A stretch of 5,374 nt of DNA from Christensenella sp. UBA7707 (GTDB lineage: Bacteria; Bacillota; Clostridia; Christensenellales; CAG-138): positions 7,721-13,094 of the forward strand of contig DLFZ01000212.1 of assembly GCA_002482435.1 (NCBI GenBank), in the 5' to 3' direction. The notes under the pieces were generated by a model. That model was not told the DNA's origin, searched no databases, and worked only from the letters and a program-made list of their open reading frames with translations. Below are positions 1-5,374 of this stretch, piece after piece. Positions within the stretch are counted from its first letter, which is position 1. Each line of letters starts with the position of its first letter. The translations under genes and the position numbers were made by a program.

Positions 1-1665
1 TTGGCGTTCGTATTGTTTCTGTTTCTCGCGCTTGTGCCCGTCGCCGCGCTCGCGGTACCTTTGGGCGACATCGCGCAGGAAAATCTCGTAAAAATCACTT
101 CCACCGAGGCGTTTCAGCGGGGAACGCTTGAAAACCTTGTTGTTGACAAAACGATTGGCGACGGCGCGCTGCGCTTGAGCGAGGGGGCTTCCGAGGGAAC
201 TTATGTTTCCGAGGAAATCGAAATGCCGGCCTTTGAGTACCTTGTCGCAAGCTGGAATGCGGATACCCCGCAGGGCACGTATGTGGAAATTTTCGTCCGC
301 GCGTATGTGGAGAAAAAGGGCGCGTGGTCAGGCTGGCTTTCCTGGGGCAAGTGGAGCCCCTACATTGAGCGTGCCAGTACGAACGATGAGGATGCGCTCG
401 CGATGGTGGACGTGGATACCTTTACGGTGCTGGGCACAAGTGGCGAAACGGCAAGCCGCTTTCAGTTCAAAGCGGTGCTTGCAAGCACCGAAGCGGGCGC
501 AAGCCCAGTGCTGCGGCAGCTTGCCGCGAGTGTAAAGAACACGCTCAAGGATCAAGCGGTTTCTGTTTATCATCAGGGAATCGCGCTCCCCGAAAAGGTA
601 CTTTTGGATACGCCCGCCTACTCGCAGATGGTGCGCGACCGGGCGATTGCGGATTCCATTTGCAGCCCTACCACCATGACCATGCTTTTGAACGACCGGG
701 GGGAAGACCTCTTTCCGGAAGAGGTAGCGCTTAACGAGTATGATTTTGAATATGAGGGCTTTGGGAATTGGAGCTACACCGTTGCTGCGGCGGGCATGTA
801 CGGCTACGATGCGTATTGCATGTATGCGGATTTTGACTTTTTGCGAGAGCAGCTTGCACAAGGCTATTCCGTTGGCATCAGCGTAAAGTACAGCAATCAG
901 GAAAACGGAAGCAACCCCTATCTCGAAAACGGAGCCATCGCAAGCACGAGCGGCCACCTTATTTCCATCGTCGGATATGAAACCATCGACGGGATCGCGT
1001 ATTTTTACAGCAACGATTCCGCCGCAGGCAGCGACAGCGCGAGCGTGCTTCGCAAATATAAGGCGGAGCAGCTCGATTACGCGTGGAGCAACCGCCTCGC
1101 GTACGTTGTTGGCGACAAGGAGGCCGGCGCGGGCTTTGCGGCGCCAAAGCGCGTGGAGGCAGAGCTGAGAAGCGTGGAAGGGGGTACAAACGAATACGCA
1201 CTTTTTGAAAAAGGAACCCCGGTTGCGCTTTCCGCGAGTTTCTTAAGCGGCAAGCTTCGGTCGCTCGGCAACGGTACAATTTTTGTGCTTCGTGACGACG
1301 AAGCTGCCTTGCCGGTGTTCAACGATGTGACCGTTTGTACCACCGCCAACCTGCCGTTCGATTATCCCGTGAAGATGAGCGAAAACGGCAACCTCATCCT
1401 CGATCCCGCAAAGGTGCTTGCGGACGACCCAGTGGGAACACAGGCGAACCTTACCGTGTACGTGGTGACAAACAACGGCATTACCTACGTTGCCCCCCTA
1501 AGCCTCGAAAAAACCTCCGCAGAGCCGCAAACAACAGCGGGTGCGCAGACAAGCGGCGGCGCCGCGAAAAGCGCGGGCGTAGCGCCATACGCCGCGGCTG
1601 CTGTTTTCGTGCTTGCTGCGGGAGCCGTGTTGTTGGTTTTGATGCGGCGGAGAAGGAAAAAGTAG
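1..1665 (+). CDS. Exported, membrane-anchored C39-like cysteine peptidase family protein (5' end probably outside window)
   Basis: The frame is open from base 1 to the TAG at 1663-1665 (554 codons in view). Residues 1-18 form a hydrophobic export segment ending in ALA, a plausible signal peptidase I site. Residues about 40-180 form a beta-rich domain with four regularly spaced tryptophans (W109, W112, W115, W118). Residues about 200-370 look like a C39-like papain-fold peptidase: Gln209 (oxyanion), Cys221 in CSPTT (nucleophile), His319 in SGHLISIVGYE, and Asn338-Asp339 as third member. Residues about 385-505 look like another beta domain. An Ala/Thr/Gly/Ser-rich linker (about 505-525), a membrane helix (529-548) and the tail RRRRKK follow, so the peptidase should face outward. 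There is no LPXTG motif, so anchoring is by the helix. Substrate is unknown; cell-wall or secreted peptides are possible. The first codon is TTG at the window edge and the export segment has no leading Lys/Arg, so the real start is likely upstream. The family call is by motif reading only. Confidence 0.8.
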   Translation: MAFVLFLFLALVPVAALAVPLGDIAQENLVKITSTEAFQRGTLENLVVDKTIGDGALRLSEGASEGTYVSEEIEMPAFEYLVASWNADTPQGTYVEIFVRAYVEKKGAWSGWLSWGKWSPYIERASTNDEDALAMVDVDTFTVLGTSGETASRFQFKAVLASTEAGASPVLRQLAASVKNTLKDQAVSVYHQGIALPEKVLLDTPAYSQMVRDRAIADSICSPTTMTMLLNDRGEDLFPEEVALNEYDFEYEGFGNWSYTVAAAGMYGYDAYCMYADFDFLREQLAQGYSVGISVKYSNQENGSNPYLENGAIASTSGHLISIVGYETIDGIAYFYSNDSAAGSDSASVLRKYKAEQLDYAWSNRLAYVVGDKEAGAGFAAPKRVEAELRSVEGGTNEYALFEKGTPVALSASFLSGKLRSLGNGTIFVLRDDEAALPVFNDVTVCTTANLPFDYPVKMSENGNLILDPAKVLADDPVGTQANLTVYVVTNNGITYVAPLSLEKTSAEPQTTAGAQTSGGAAKSAGVAPYAAAAVFVLAAGAVLLVLMRRRRKK

Positions 1666-1695
1666 GCTTCGTATAAGAGCCGGAGGAAAATAAGG

Positions 1696-1722
1696 AGGAG
1701 CCCCGTTTCCGGAGCTCCTTTT
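1696..1722. terminator. Intrinsic terminator between convergent genes, probably bidirectional
   Basis: AGGAGC (1696-1701) pairs with GCTCCT (1714-1719). After one C-A mismatch, CCG (1703-1705) pairs with CGG (1710-1712) around a TTTC loop. On the plus strand the stem runs into TTTT (1719-1722), ending the peptidase transcript 31 bases after its stop codon. Read on the minus strand, the same hairpin is followed by CCTTATTTT, so it can also end the small convergent gene whose stop is at 1749. The U-tracts are short on both sides, so efficiency is uncertain. Confidence 0.7.
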
Positions 1723-1748
1723 GCATGCAAACGTATGAGCGGGAAGCT

Positions 1749-1928
1749 TTACACATAATCCCGAAACCAAACGAGGATGTATTGGATGCTCAAAAGAAGC
1801 TGCAAGCTGAAAAGCCCGTAGCATACGTTTTTGCGCACCTTATCCTTGCGGCGCTTGAAAATGCCCGCGCCGAGAAGCGGCACAAGCGGAATGATGCCCG
1901 CGCAAAAAATAAACGCTGCGGTTCTCAT
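1749..1928 (-). CDS. Small two-helix membrane protein of unknown function (59 aa)
   Basis: The reverse strand carries an ATG (1928-1926) followed by 58 sense codons and TAA (1751-1749). AAAGGA (complement of 1936-1941) lies 7 bases before the ATG, a good ribosome binding site. An in-frame TGA (complement of 1941-1943) sits five codons upstream, so this ATG is the only sensible start. Residues about 5-24 are a hydrophobic helix with GIIPLVPLLG at its centre. Residues 25-33 form a strongly basic loop (KRRKDKVRK). Residues about 35-54 are a second hydrophobic helix, followed by the short tail FRDYV. By the positive-inside rule the loop should be cytoplasmic, with both ends outside, giving a helical hairpin. 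I do not recognise the family. The gene converges on the peptidase gene and diverges from the Dabb-uvrBA unit. Codon-phase hydrophobicity, the Shine-Dalgarno site and the downstream hairpin together argue that it is real; function cannot be told. Two-helix proteins this small include toxins, regulators of membrane complexes and membrane stress peptides. Confidence 0.7.
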   Translation of the reverse strand: MRTAAFIFCAGIIPLVPLLGAGIFKRRKDKVRKNVCYGLFSLQLLLSIQYILVWFRDYV

Positions 1929-2103
1929 AACAACATCCTTTCAGTCGTGGGGGAATGGGGAGTTTGCGCCGTGGCGCCATAGAAAATCTATATATATGGT
2001 ATCATTTTGTTTTTACATCGGGCAATCGTAAACGACTGGAAGCGCAACCAAAAAAAGTTCGCTCATTTGTTCACCTTTTCTTTGTAATTTTGGTGGACTG
2101 TGG
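1929..2103. other. AT-rich divergent intergenic region
   Basis: This stretch separates the leftward small membrane protein gene from the rightward Dabb-uvrBA unit. I see no gene in it. Its most AT-rich part (about 1981-2015) contains TATATATA and poly-T and poly-A runs, and probably holds the leftward promoter; the best minus-strand -10-like hexamers there (TATATA, TAGATT) match the consensus at only four of six positions, with poor -35 partners. On the plus strand TGGTATCAT (1997-2005) resembles an extended -10 but lacks a -35 at 16-18 bases. TCGTAAACGA (2026-2035) is a small inverted repeat with 4-bp arms. None of these is strong enough to call separately. Confidence 0.5.
1936..1941 (-). 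promoter_or_regulatory. Ribosome binding site of the small membrane protein gene
   Basis: The minus strand reads AAAGGA, 7 bases before the ATG at 1928. It fixes the start of a gene that is otherwise easy to miss because of its length. Confidence 0.65.
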
Positions 2104-2109
2104 TATAAT
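2082..2109 (+). promoter_or_regulatory. Sigma-A type promoter with extended -10 for the Dabb-uvrB unit
   Basis: The -10 is a perfect TATAAT at 2104-2109, preceded by TG one base away (2101-2102), which makes an extended -10 element. A -35-like TTGTAA (2082-2087) stands 16 bases upstream and matches TTGACA at four of six positions. Transcription should start near 2115-2117, leaving a leader of about 24 bases before the ATG at 2140. It is the only strong rightward promoter seen between the peptidase gene and uvrB. Confidence 0.75.
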
Positions 2110-2121
2110 CGTACAGTACGA
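2109..2121. promoter_or_regulatory. 13-bp palindrome over the expected transcription start, candidate operator
   Basis: The sequence TCGTAC-A-GTACGA is a perfect inverted repeat with 6-bp arms around one central base. It begins on the last base of the -10 box and covers the predicted start site, a position where a bound dimer would block transcription. It does not fit the Gram-positive LexA box (GAAC-N4-GTTC), and I cannot assign it to a known regulator family. As an RNA hairpin it would have no workable loop, so a DNA-binding site is the better reading. Confidence 0.45.
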
Positions 2122-2126
2122 AGAAA

Positions 2127-2132
2127 AAGGAG
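2127..2132 (+). promoter_or_regulatory. Strong ribosome binding site of the Dabb gene
   Basis: AAGGAG lies 7 bases before the ATG at 2140. It is a near-consensus Shine-Dalgarno site and contrasts with the very weak one in front of uvrB, which supports this ATG as the entry point for ribosomes on the transcript. Confidence 0.8.
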
Positions 2133-2139
2133 AAACACG

Positions 2140-2421
2140 ATGGTCAAGCATATCGTATGCCACAAATATACCTCCAAAGAAGAGGCTGGAAAAATCGCCC
2201 CGATGCTTATGGGGCTTGTTGGAAAGGTGCCGTCGCTTCGCTCCATGCAAGCGGGTGCGGACTTCATCGGGAGCAGCCGTTCTTTTCATCTTGCGCTCGT
2301 TGCGGAGTTTGACAATCGCGAGGGTCTGGAGGAATATCAAACCCATCCCGAGCATGTGAAGGTCAAAACCTACATCCACACCGTGCTGGAGGAATCCGTA
2401 TCGGTGGACTTTGAGCTGTAA
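2140..2421 (+). CDS. Dabb (stress-responsive alpha/beta barrel) domain protein, 93 aa
   Basis: The whole protein matches the layout of a single Dabb domain, which is usually about 90-100 residues long. The N-terminal strand begins MVKHIV. A helix follows at about 13-29, then a GKVPSLRSMQAG turn and strand (28-39). A central strand (about 49-57) leads into the signature region EGLEEYQTHPEHVKV (61-75). The last strand is SVSVDFEL (86-93). Dabb domains are ferredoxin-like folds that dimerise into a barrel; members range from plant stress-induced proteins to polyketide-cyclising enzymes. Small bacterial stand-alone members like this one mostly have no known function. The start is fixed by AAGGAG 7 bases upstream and a strong promoter close by. 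Only 12 bases separate its stop from the uvrB start, so the two are probably co-transcribed. No signal peptide or membrane helix is seen, so it should be cytoplasmic. Family call firm; role unknown. Confidence 0.85.
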   Translation: MVKHIVCHKYTSKEEAGKIAPMLMGLVGKVPSLRSMQAGADFIGSSRSFHLALVAEFDNREGLEEYQTHPEHVKVKTYIHTVLEESVSVDFEL

Positions 2422-2433
2422 ACCGGTGCCGTT

Positions 2434-4461
2434 ATGAACGAATTCAAGGTCGTATCCCCTTTTGAGCCGCAGGGAGACCAGCCTGCTGCCATCGAAAAAC
2501 TTGCCAAGGGTGTGCTAGACGGCGAAAAGCTGCAGGTGCTTCTTGGCGTTACCGGCAGCGGCAAAACCTTTACCATGGCGAAGGTGATTGAGCGCGTACA
2601 GCGCCCTACGCTGGTGCTTGCGCATAACAAAACCCTCGCTGCGCAGCTTTGCTCGGAATTCAAGGAGTTTTTCCCCGACAGCGCGGTGGAGTATTTCGTT
2701 TCCTACTACGACTATTACCAGCCGGAGGCGTACATCGCCGCGTCCGATACCTACATCGAAAAAGCCGCAACCATCAACGACGAAATCGATAAGCTTCGCC
2801 ACAGCGCCACCTGCGCGCTCAACGAGAGGCGCGACGTGATCATCGTGGCGTCGGTTTCGTGCATTTACGCGCTGGGCGACCCGGAGGAATATTTAAGGCT
2901 CAGCATTTCTTTGCGCAAGGGAATGTGCATCGAGCGCGACGTTGTGATGAAGCGCCTGGTAGACATTCAGTACCAGCGCAACGAAATGGAATTTGCGCGC
3001 GGCACGTTTCGCGCCAAGGGCGACGTTCTGGAGATTTTCCCCATGAACTGGTCGGACAAGGCGCTTCGCATTGAGTTTTTCGGCGACGAGATCGAGCGCA
3101 TCAGCGAGATCAACACCGTAACGGGCGAAATCCTTCTCACGCGTTTGCACGTTGCCATTTTCCCCGCGTCGCATTATGCCACGGGGCGTGAAAAGCTTAT
3201 GGGCGCGTTCGGACAGATCGAGGACGATCTTCGAAACCGCATCCGCGAATTTAAAGATTCCGACCGGCTACTTGAGGCGCAGCGCATCGAACAGCGCACC
3301 ACCTACGACATGGAGATGATGCGCGAAATCGGCTACTGTCAGGGCATCGAAAACTATTCGCGCTACTTTGACGGGCGCACGCCGGGCATGCCGCCGTTTA
3401 CGCTGCTCGACTATTTCCCGAAAGACTTTTTGATGATCATCGACGAATCGCACGTGACCATTCCGCAGATACGTGCAATGTACCACGGCGATTTTTCGCG
3501 CAAGCAAAGCCTTGTGGAATACGGTTTCCGCCTGCCAAGCGCCTACGACAACCGCCCCTTAAAGTTCGACGAGTTCGCGAAGCGCTACAACCAGCTCATC
3601 TGCGTGAGCGCGACGCCCGCCGAATATGAGCTTTCGCTCGCCTCGGGCGTGGCGGAGCAGATCATCCGCCCGACGGGGCTTGTTGACCCTGAAATCAGCG
3701 TGCGCCCCGTGAAGGGGCAGGTGGACGACCTTCTCGGAGAAATCAAGGCGGTTGCCGCAAAGGGAATGCGAACGCTTGTGACCACGCTCACCAAGCGCAT
3801 GGCGGAAACCCTTACAGAATACCTCGACGGCATGGGCGTGCGCGTGCGCTACATGCACTCCGACATCGAAACCATCGAGCGCATGGAGATCATCCGCGAT
3901 TTACGCTTGGGCGAGTTTGACGTACTCGTGGGCATCAATCTTTTGCGCGAAGGCCTCGACCTTCCGGAGGTGGGGCTTGTTGCCATTCTCGACGCCGACA
4001 AGGAAGGCTTTTTGCGCTCTGCGACTTCGCTTGTGCAAACGGTGGGCCGCGCGGCGCGAAATGTGGAAGGCCGCGTCATCATGTATGCCGACGAAATGAC
4101 CGACTCCATGCGCGTGGCCATACAGGAAACCTCCCGCCGCCGCGAAAAGCAGGTGGCCTATAACACCGAGCATGGCATCACGCCGCGAAGCGTTAAAAAA
4201 GAGGTGCGCAACATCCTCGAGATCAGCGCCAAGGGGAACGCAGGCGCGGAGGGGATGAGCGAGGAAGCGCGTCAGGCGCGCATCGAGGTGGTGCGCGCGC
4301 AGATGCGCGCAGCCGCTGCGGAGCTTGAGTTTGAAGCTGCCGCAAAGCTTCGCGACGAGCTTTTGGCGCTTACCGGAGAAGCCGAAATGGGCGCGCAAAA
4401 GCGCATTGCCCCGGGCATGCCGGGCAGCAAGAAGCCCGCGCGCGAGCGTACGAGGAAATAG
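2434..4461 (+). CDS. uvrB: UvrABC system protein B (excision repair helicase-like subunit)
   Basis: UvrB receives damaged DNA from UvrA, opens the strands locally, verifies the lesion and loads UvrC, the nuclease. At 675 residues it is complete and of normal family length. The N-terminus [20 protein letters not shown] is characteristic and fixes the start. Walker A is GVTGSGKT (38-45). The beta-hairpin that clamps one DNA strand lies around 91-115 in the aromatic [10 protein letters not shown] region. Walker B/DEAD-like DESH is at 337-340. Motif [10 protein letters not shown] (535-542), carries the arginine-finger residues R539 and R542. The C-terminal UVR domain (about 615-648), which contacts UvrC and UvrA, is present, followed by a basic tail ([10 protein letters not shown]). 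No key residue is missing. The ribosome binding site is poor (only GGTG at 2425-2428), so translation may depend on ribosomes finishing the Dabb gene 12 bases upstream. uvrA follows in the same direction. Confidence 0.98.
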   Translation: MNEFKVVSPFEPQGDQPAAIEKLAKGVLDGEKLQVLLGVTGSGKTFTMAKVIERVQRPTLVLAHNKTLAAQLCSEFKEFFPDSAVEYFVSYYDYYQPEAYIAASDTYIEKAATINDEIDKLRHSATCALNERRDVIIVASVSCIYALGDPEEYLRLSISLRKGMCIERDVVMKRLVDIQYQRNEMEFARGTFRAKGDVLEIFPMNWSDKALRIEFFGDEIERISEINTVTGEILLTRLHVAIFPASHYATGREKLMGAFGQIEDDLRNRIREFKDSDRLLEAQRIEQRTTYDMEMMREIGYCQGIENYSRYFDGRTPGMPPFTLLDYFPKDFLMIIDESHVTIPQIRAMYHGDFSRKQSLVEYGFRLPSAYDNRPLKFDEFAKRYNQLICVSATPAEYELSLASGVAEQIIRPTGLVDPEISVRPVKGQVDDLLGEIKAVAAKGMRTLVTTLTKRMAETLTEYLDGMGVRVRYMHSDIETIERMEIIRDLRLGEFDVLVGINLLREGLDLPEVGLVAILDADKEGFLRSATSLVQTVGRAARNVEGRVIMYADEMTDSMRVAIQETSRRREKQVAYNTEHGITPRSVKKEVRNILEISAKGNAGAEGMSEEARQARIEVVRAQMRAAAAELEFEAAAKLRDELLALTGEAEMGAQKRIAPGMPGSKKPARERTRK

Positions 4462-4466
4462 CAAAA

Positions 4467-4503
4467 GGCGGCTTCTCACGAAAAAGCCGCCCGCATTGTT
4501 TTG
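4467..4503 (+). terminator. GC-rich hairpin between uvrB and uvrA, possible leaky terminator
   Basis: GGCGGCTT (4467-4474) pairs perfectly with AAGCCGCC (4484-4491), an 8-bp stem with a 9-base loop, preceded by AAAA. The run of T residues is displaced and broken: CGCATTGTTTTG follows the stem, so TTTT begins only about 8 bases after it. It begins 5 bases after the uvrB stop. It may end part of the transcription, stabilise the uvrB message, or simply be a weak terminator that lets some transcripts run on into uvrA. Confidence 0.5.
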
Positions 4504-4547
4504 TAAGTTACGCGCCGTGATGCGGTGCGGGATCATTTTGGAGCAAC

Positions 4548-4551
4548 GGAG
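4548..4551 (+). promoter_or_regulatory. Ribosome binding site of uvrA
   Basis: GGAG lies 5 bases before the ATG at 4557; a second GGAG sits 8 bases further upstream (4540-4543). The proximal one has acceptable spacing and supports the chosen start, which also gives the conserved UvrA N-terminus. Confidence 0.55.
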
Positions 4552-4556
4552 CAACT

Positions 4557-5374
4557 ATGAAGGATAGCATCGTTATTAGGGGTGCGCGCGAGCACAACCT
4601 CAAGAACATCGATCTTGAACTGCCGCGCAACAAACTCATCGTATTCACCGGCCTGTCGGGCTCGGGAAAATCGTCTTTGGCGTTTGATACCATTTACGCC
4701 GAGGGACAGCGAAGGTATGTGGAGTCGCTCTCCTCGTACGCACGCATGTTTTTGGGGCAAATGGAAAAGCCCGAGGTCGATTACATCGAAGGGCTTTCGC
4801 CCGCCATTTCCATCGACCAAAAAAGCACCTCCAACAACCCGCGCTCTACAGTGGGTACGGTTACGGAGATCCACGATTATTTCAGGCTCATGTACGCCCG
4901 CATGGGTACGCCTCACTGCCCGGATTGCGGCAGGGTGATCTCACGCCAAAGCGTGGATCAGGTGGTGGATCAGATCAAAGCGCTTGGCGAGGGAACGCGC
5001 ATTCAGGTGATTGCGCCTGCCGTGCGCGCGAGAAAGGGCGAGCATCAGAAGCTTTTCGACCAGATCAGGAAAGACGGTTACGTACGCGTGCGCGTGGACG
5101 GCGTGATCTATGACATCAACGAGGTACCCGCGCTTGACAAAAAGTACAAGCATACCATCGATGTCATTGTGGACAGGCTTGTCATCCGCGAAGGGTTTGA
5201 GAGCCGCCTGAGCGATTCATTGGAAACCGCGTTTGCGTTTGGCGAAGGCCTTGTAAAAATTGACGTCAACGGCACGGAGGAGCTCACCTTTTCGCAAAAT
5301 TACGCCTGCCCGGACTGCGGCGTGAGCATTGAAGAGCTGACGCCGCGCATGTTCTCCTTCAACAATCCCTTCGG
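4557..5374 (+). CDS. uvrA: UvrABC system protein A, N-terminal 272 residues (3' end outside window)
   Basis: UvrA is the dimeric ABC-type ATPase that first detects helix-distorting DNA damage and loads UvrB. Full-length proteins have about 940 residues, so roughly the first 30 percent is visible. The start gives the conserved [20 protein letters not shown]. Walker A of the first ATPase is GLSGSGKS (32-39), followed by [19 protein letters not shown]. The Q-loop region [10 protein letters not shown] has Gln88. Residues about 130-245 cover the UvrB-binding region, with [11 protein letters not shown] at 172-182. The first cysteine pair of the zinc module in the signature insertion is CPDC (Cys251, Cys254), followed by [13 protein letters not shown] at the window edge; its second pair should lie just beyond. 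An extra CPDC is present at Cys121/Cys124, where Bacillus subtilis UvrA has a C-P-x-H type sequence. The frame is intact to the last base. No clear promoter is seen in 4492-4556, so expression probably comes from read-through past uvrB. Confidence 0.98.
   Translation, partial: MKDSIVIRGAREHNLKNIDLELPRNKLIVFTGLSGSGKSSLAFDTIYAEGQRRYVESLSSYARMFLGQMEKPEVDYIEGLSPAISIDQKSTSNNPRSTVGTVTEIHDYFRLMYARMGTPHCPDCGRVISRQSVDQVVDQIKALGEGTRIQVIAPAVRARKGEHQKLFDQIRKDGYVRVRVDGVIYDINEVPALDKKYKHTIDVIVDRLVIREGFESRLSDSLETAFAFGEGLVKIDVNGTEELTFSQNYACPDCGVSIEELTPRMFSFNNPF

Noticed and set aside
1972..1979. Palindrome TGGCGCCA in the upstream region of the small minus-strand gene
   Set aside because: An 8-bp GC-rich palindrome is expected often by chance in DNA of this composition; nothing else marks it as an operator.
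1725..1982. Plus-strand open frame of 85 codons between the peptidase gene and the Dabb gene
   Set aside because: It begins inside the terminator's downstream flank, has no ribosome binding site, and lies opposite the much better supported minus-strand membrane protein gene, of which it is a shadow.
1997..2005. Second extended -10-like sequence TGGTATCAT
   Set aside because: No -35 element lies at 16-18 bases, and the stronger promoter at 2082-2109 is closer to the gene.
1942..2038. Inverted repeat CAGTCGT (1942-1948) and ACGACTG (2032-2038)
   Set aside because: The arms are only 7 bp, 83 bases apart, and do not extend; this can arise by chance in a region of this size and has no transposase or duplicated flanks.
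2060..2073. LexA-like site upstream of the Dabb-uvrB promoter
   Set aside because: One half-site (GAAC) is present on the minus strand, but the other reads GAGC instead of GTTC, so the dyad is broken.
1955..2359. Plus-strand open frame of 134 codons overlapping the Dabb gene
   Set aside because: It crosses the promoter and reads the Dabb gene in another frame; the Dabb frame has a recognisable domain and a clean ribosome binding site.
3901..4554. Minus-strand open frame of 217 codons antisense to uvrB
   Set aside because: It is a shadow of the GC-rich uvrB codons, lacks a ribosome binding site and recognisable domains, and runs through the intergenic hairpin.

Overview
The window looks like a chromosomal piece of a moderately GC-rich Clostridia-type Firmicute. 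The evidence is a strong AAGGAG ribosome binding site, an extended -10 promoter, the uvrB-uvrA order seen in Bacillus and Clostridia, and UvrB/UvrA residues that read as Gram-positive. This placement is an inference; no rRNA or other taxonomic marker is present. No mobile element, CRISPR array, tRNA or rRNA was seen.

Layout from left to right. Positions 1-1665 (+) encode a large exported protein with a C39-like (papain-fold) cysteine peptidase domain and a C-terminal membrane anchor; its true start is probably left of the window. A hairpin terminator at 1696-1722 follows. Converging on it from the other side is a small gene (1749-1928, minus, 59 codons) for a two-helix membrane protein of unknown function. 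A short AT-rich divergent intergenic region (1929-2139) then holds a good extended -10 promoter for rightward transcription, with a 13-bp palindrome lying over the expected transcription start.

That promoter drives a small Dabb (stress-responsive alpha/beta barrel) gene (2140-2421). After 12 bases comes uvrB (2434-4461), which has almost no ribosome binding site of its own and so may be translationally coupled. A GC-rich hairpin at 4467-4491 lies between uvrB and uvrA, and uvrA begins at 4557 and runs off the right edge after 272 codons.

UvrA and UvrB are the damage-recognition and damage-verification proteins of nucleotide excision repair. The Dabb protein appears to be the first gene of the same transcription unit, which is the most unusual piece of gene context here. 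I found no convincing LexA box ahead of the unit. The window is mostly ordinary housekeeping DNA. The points worth a second look are the small membrane protein gene, the palindrome at the promoter, and the Dabb-uvrB pairing. I see no new multi-gene system.
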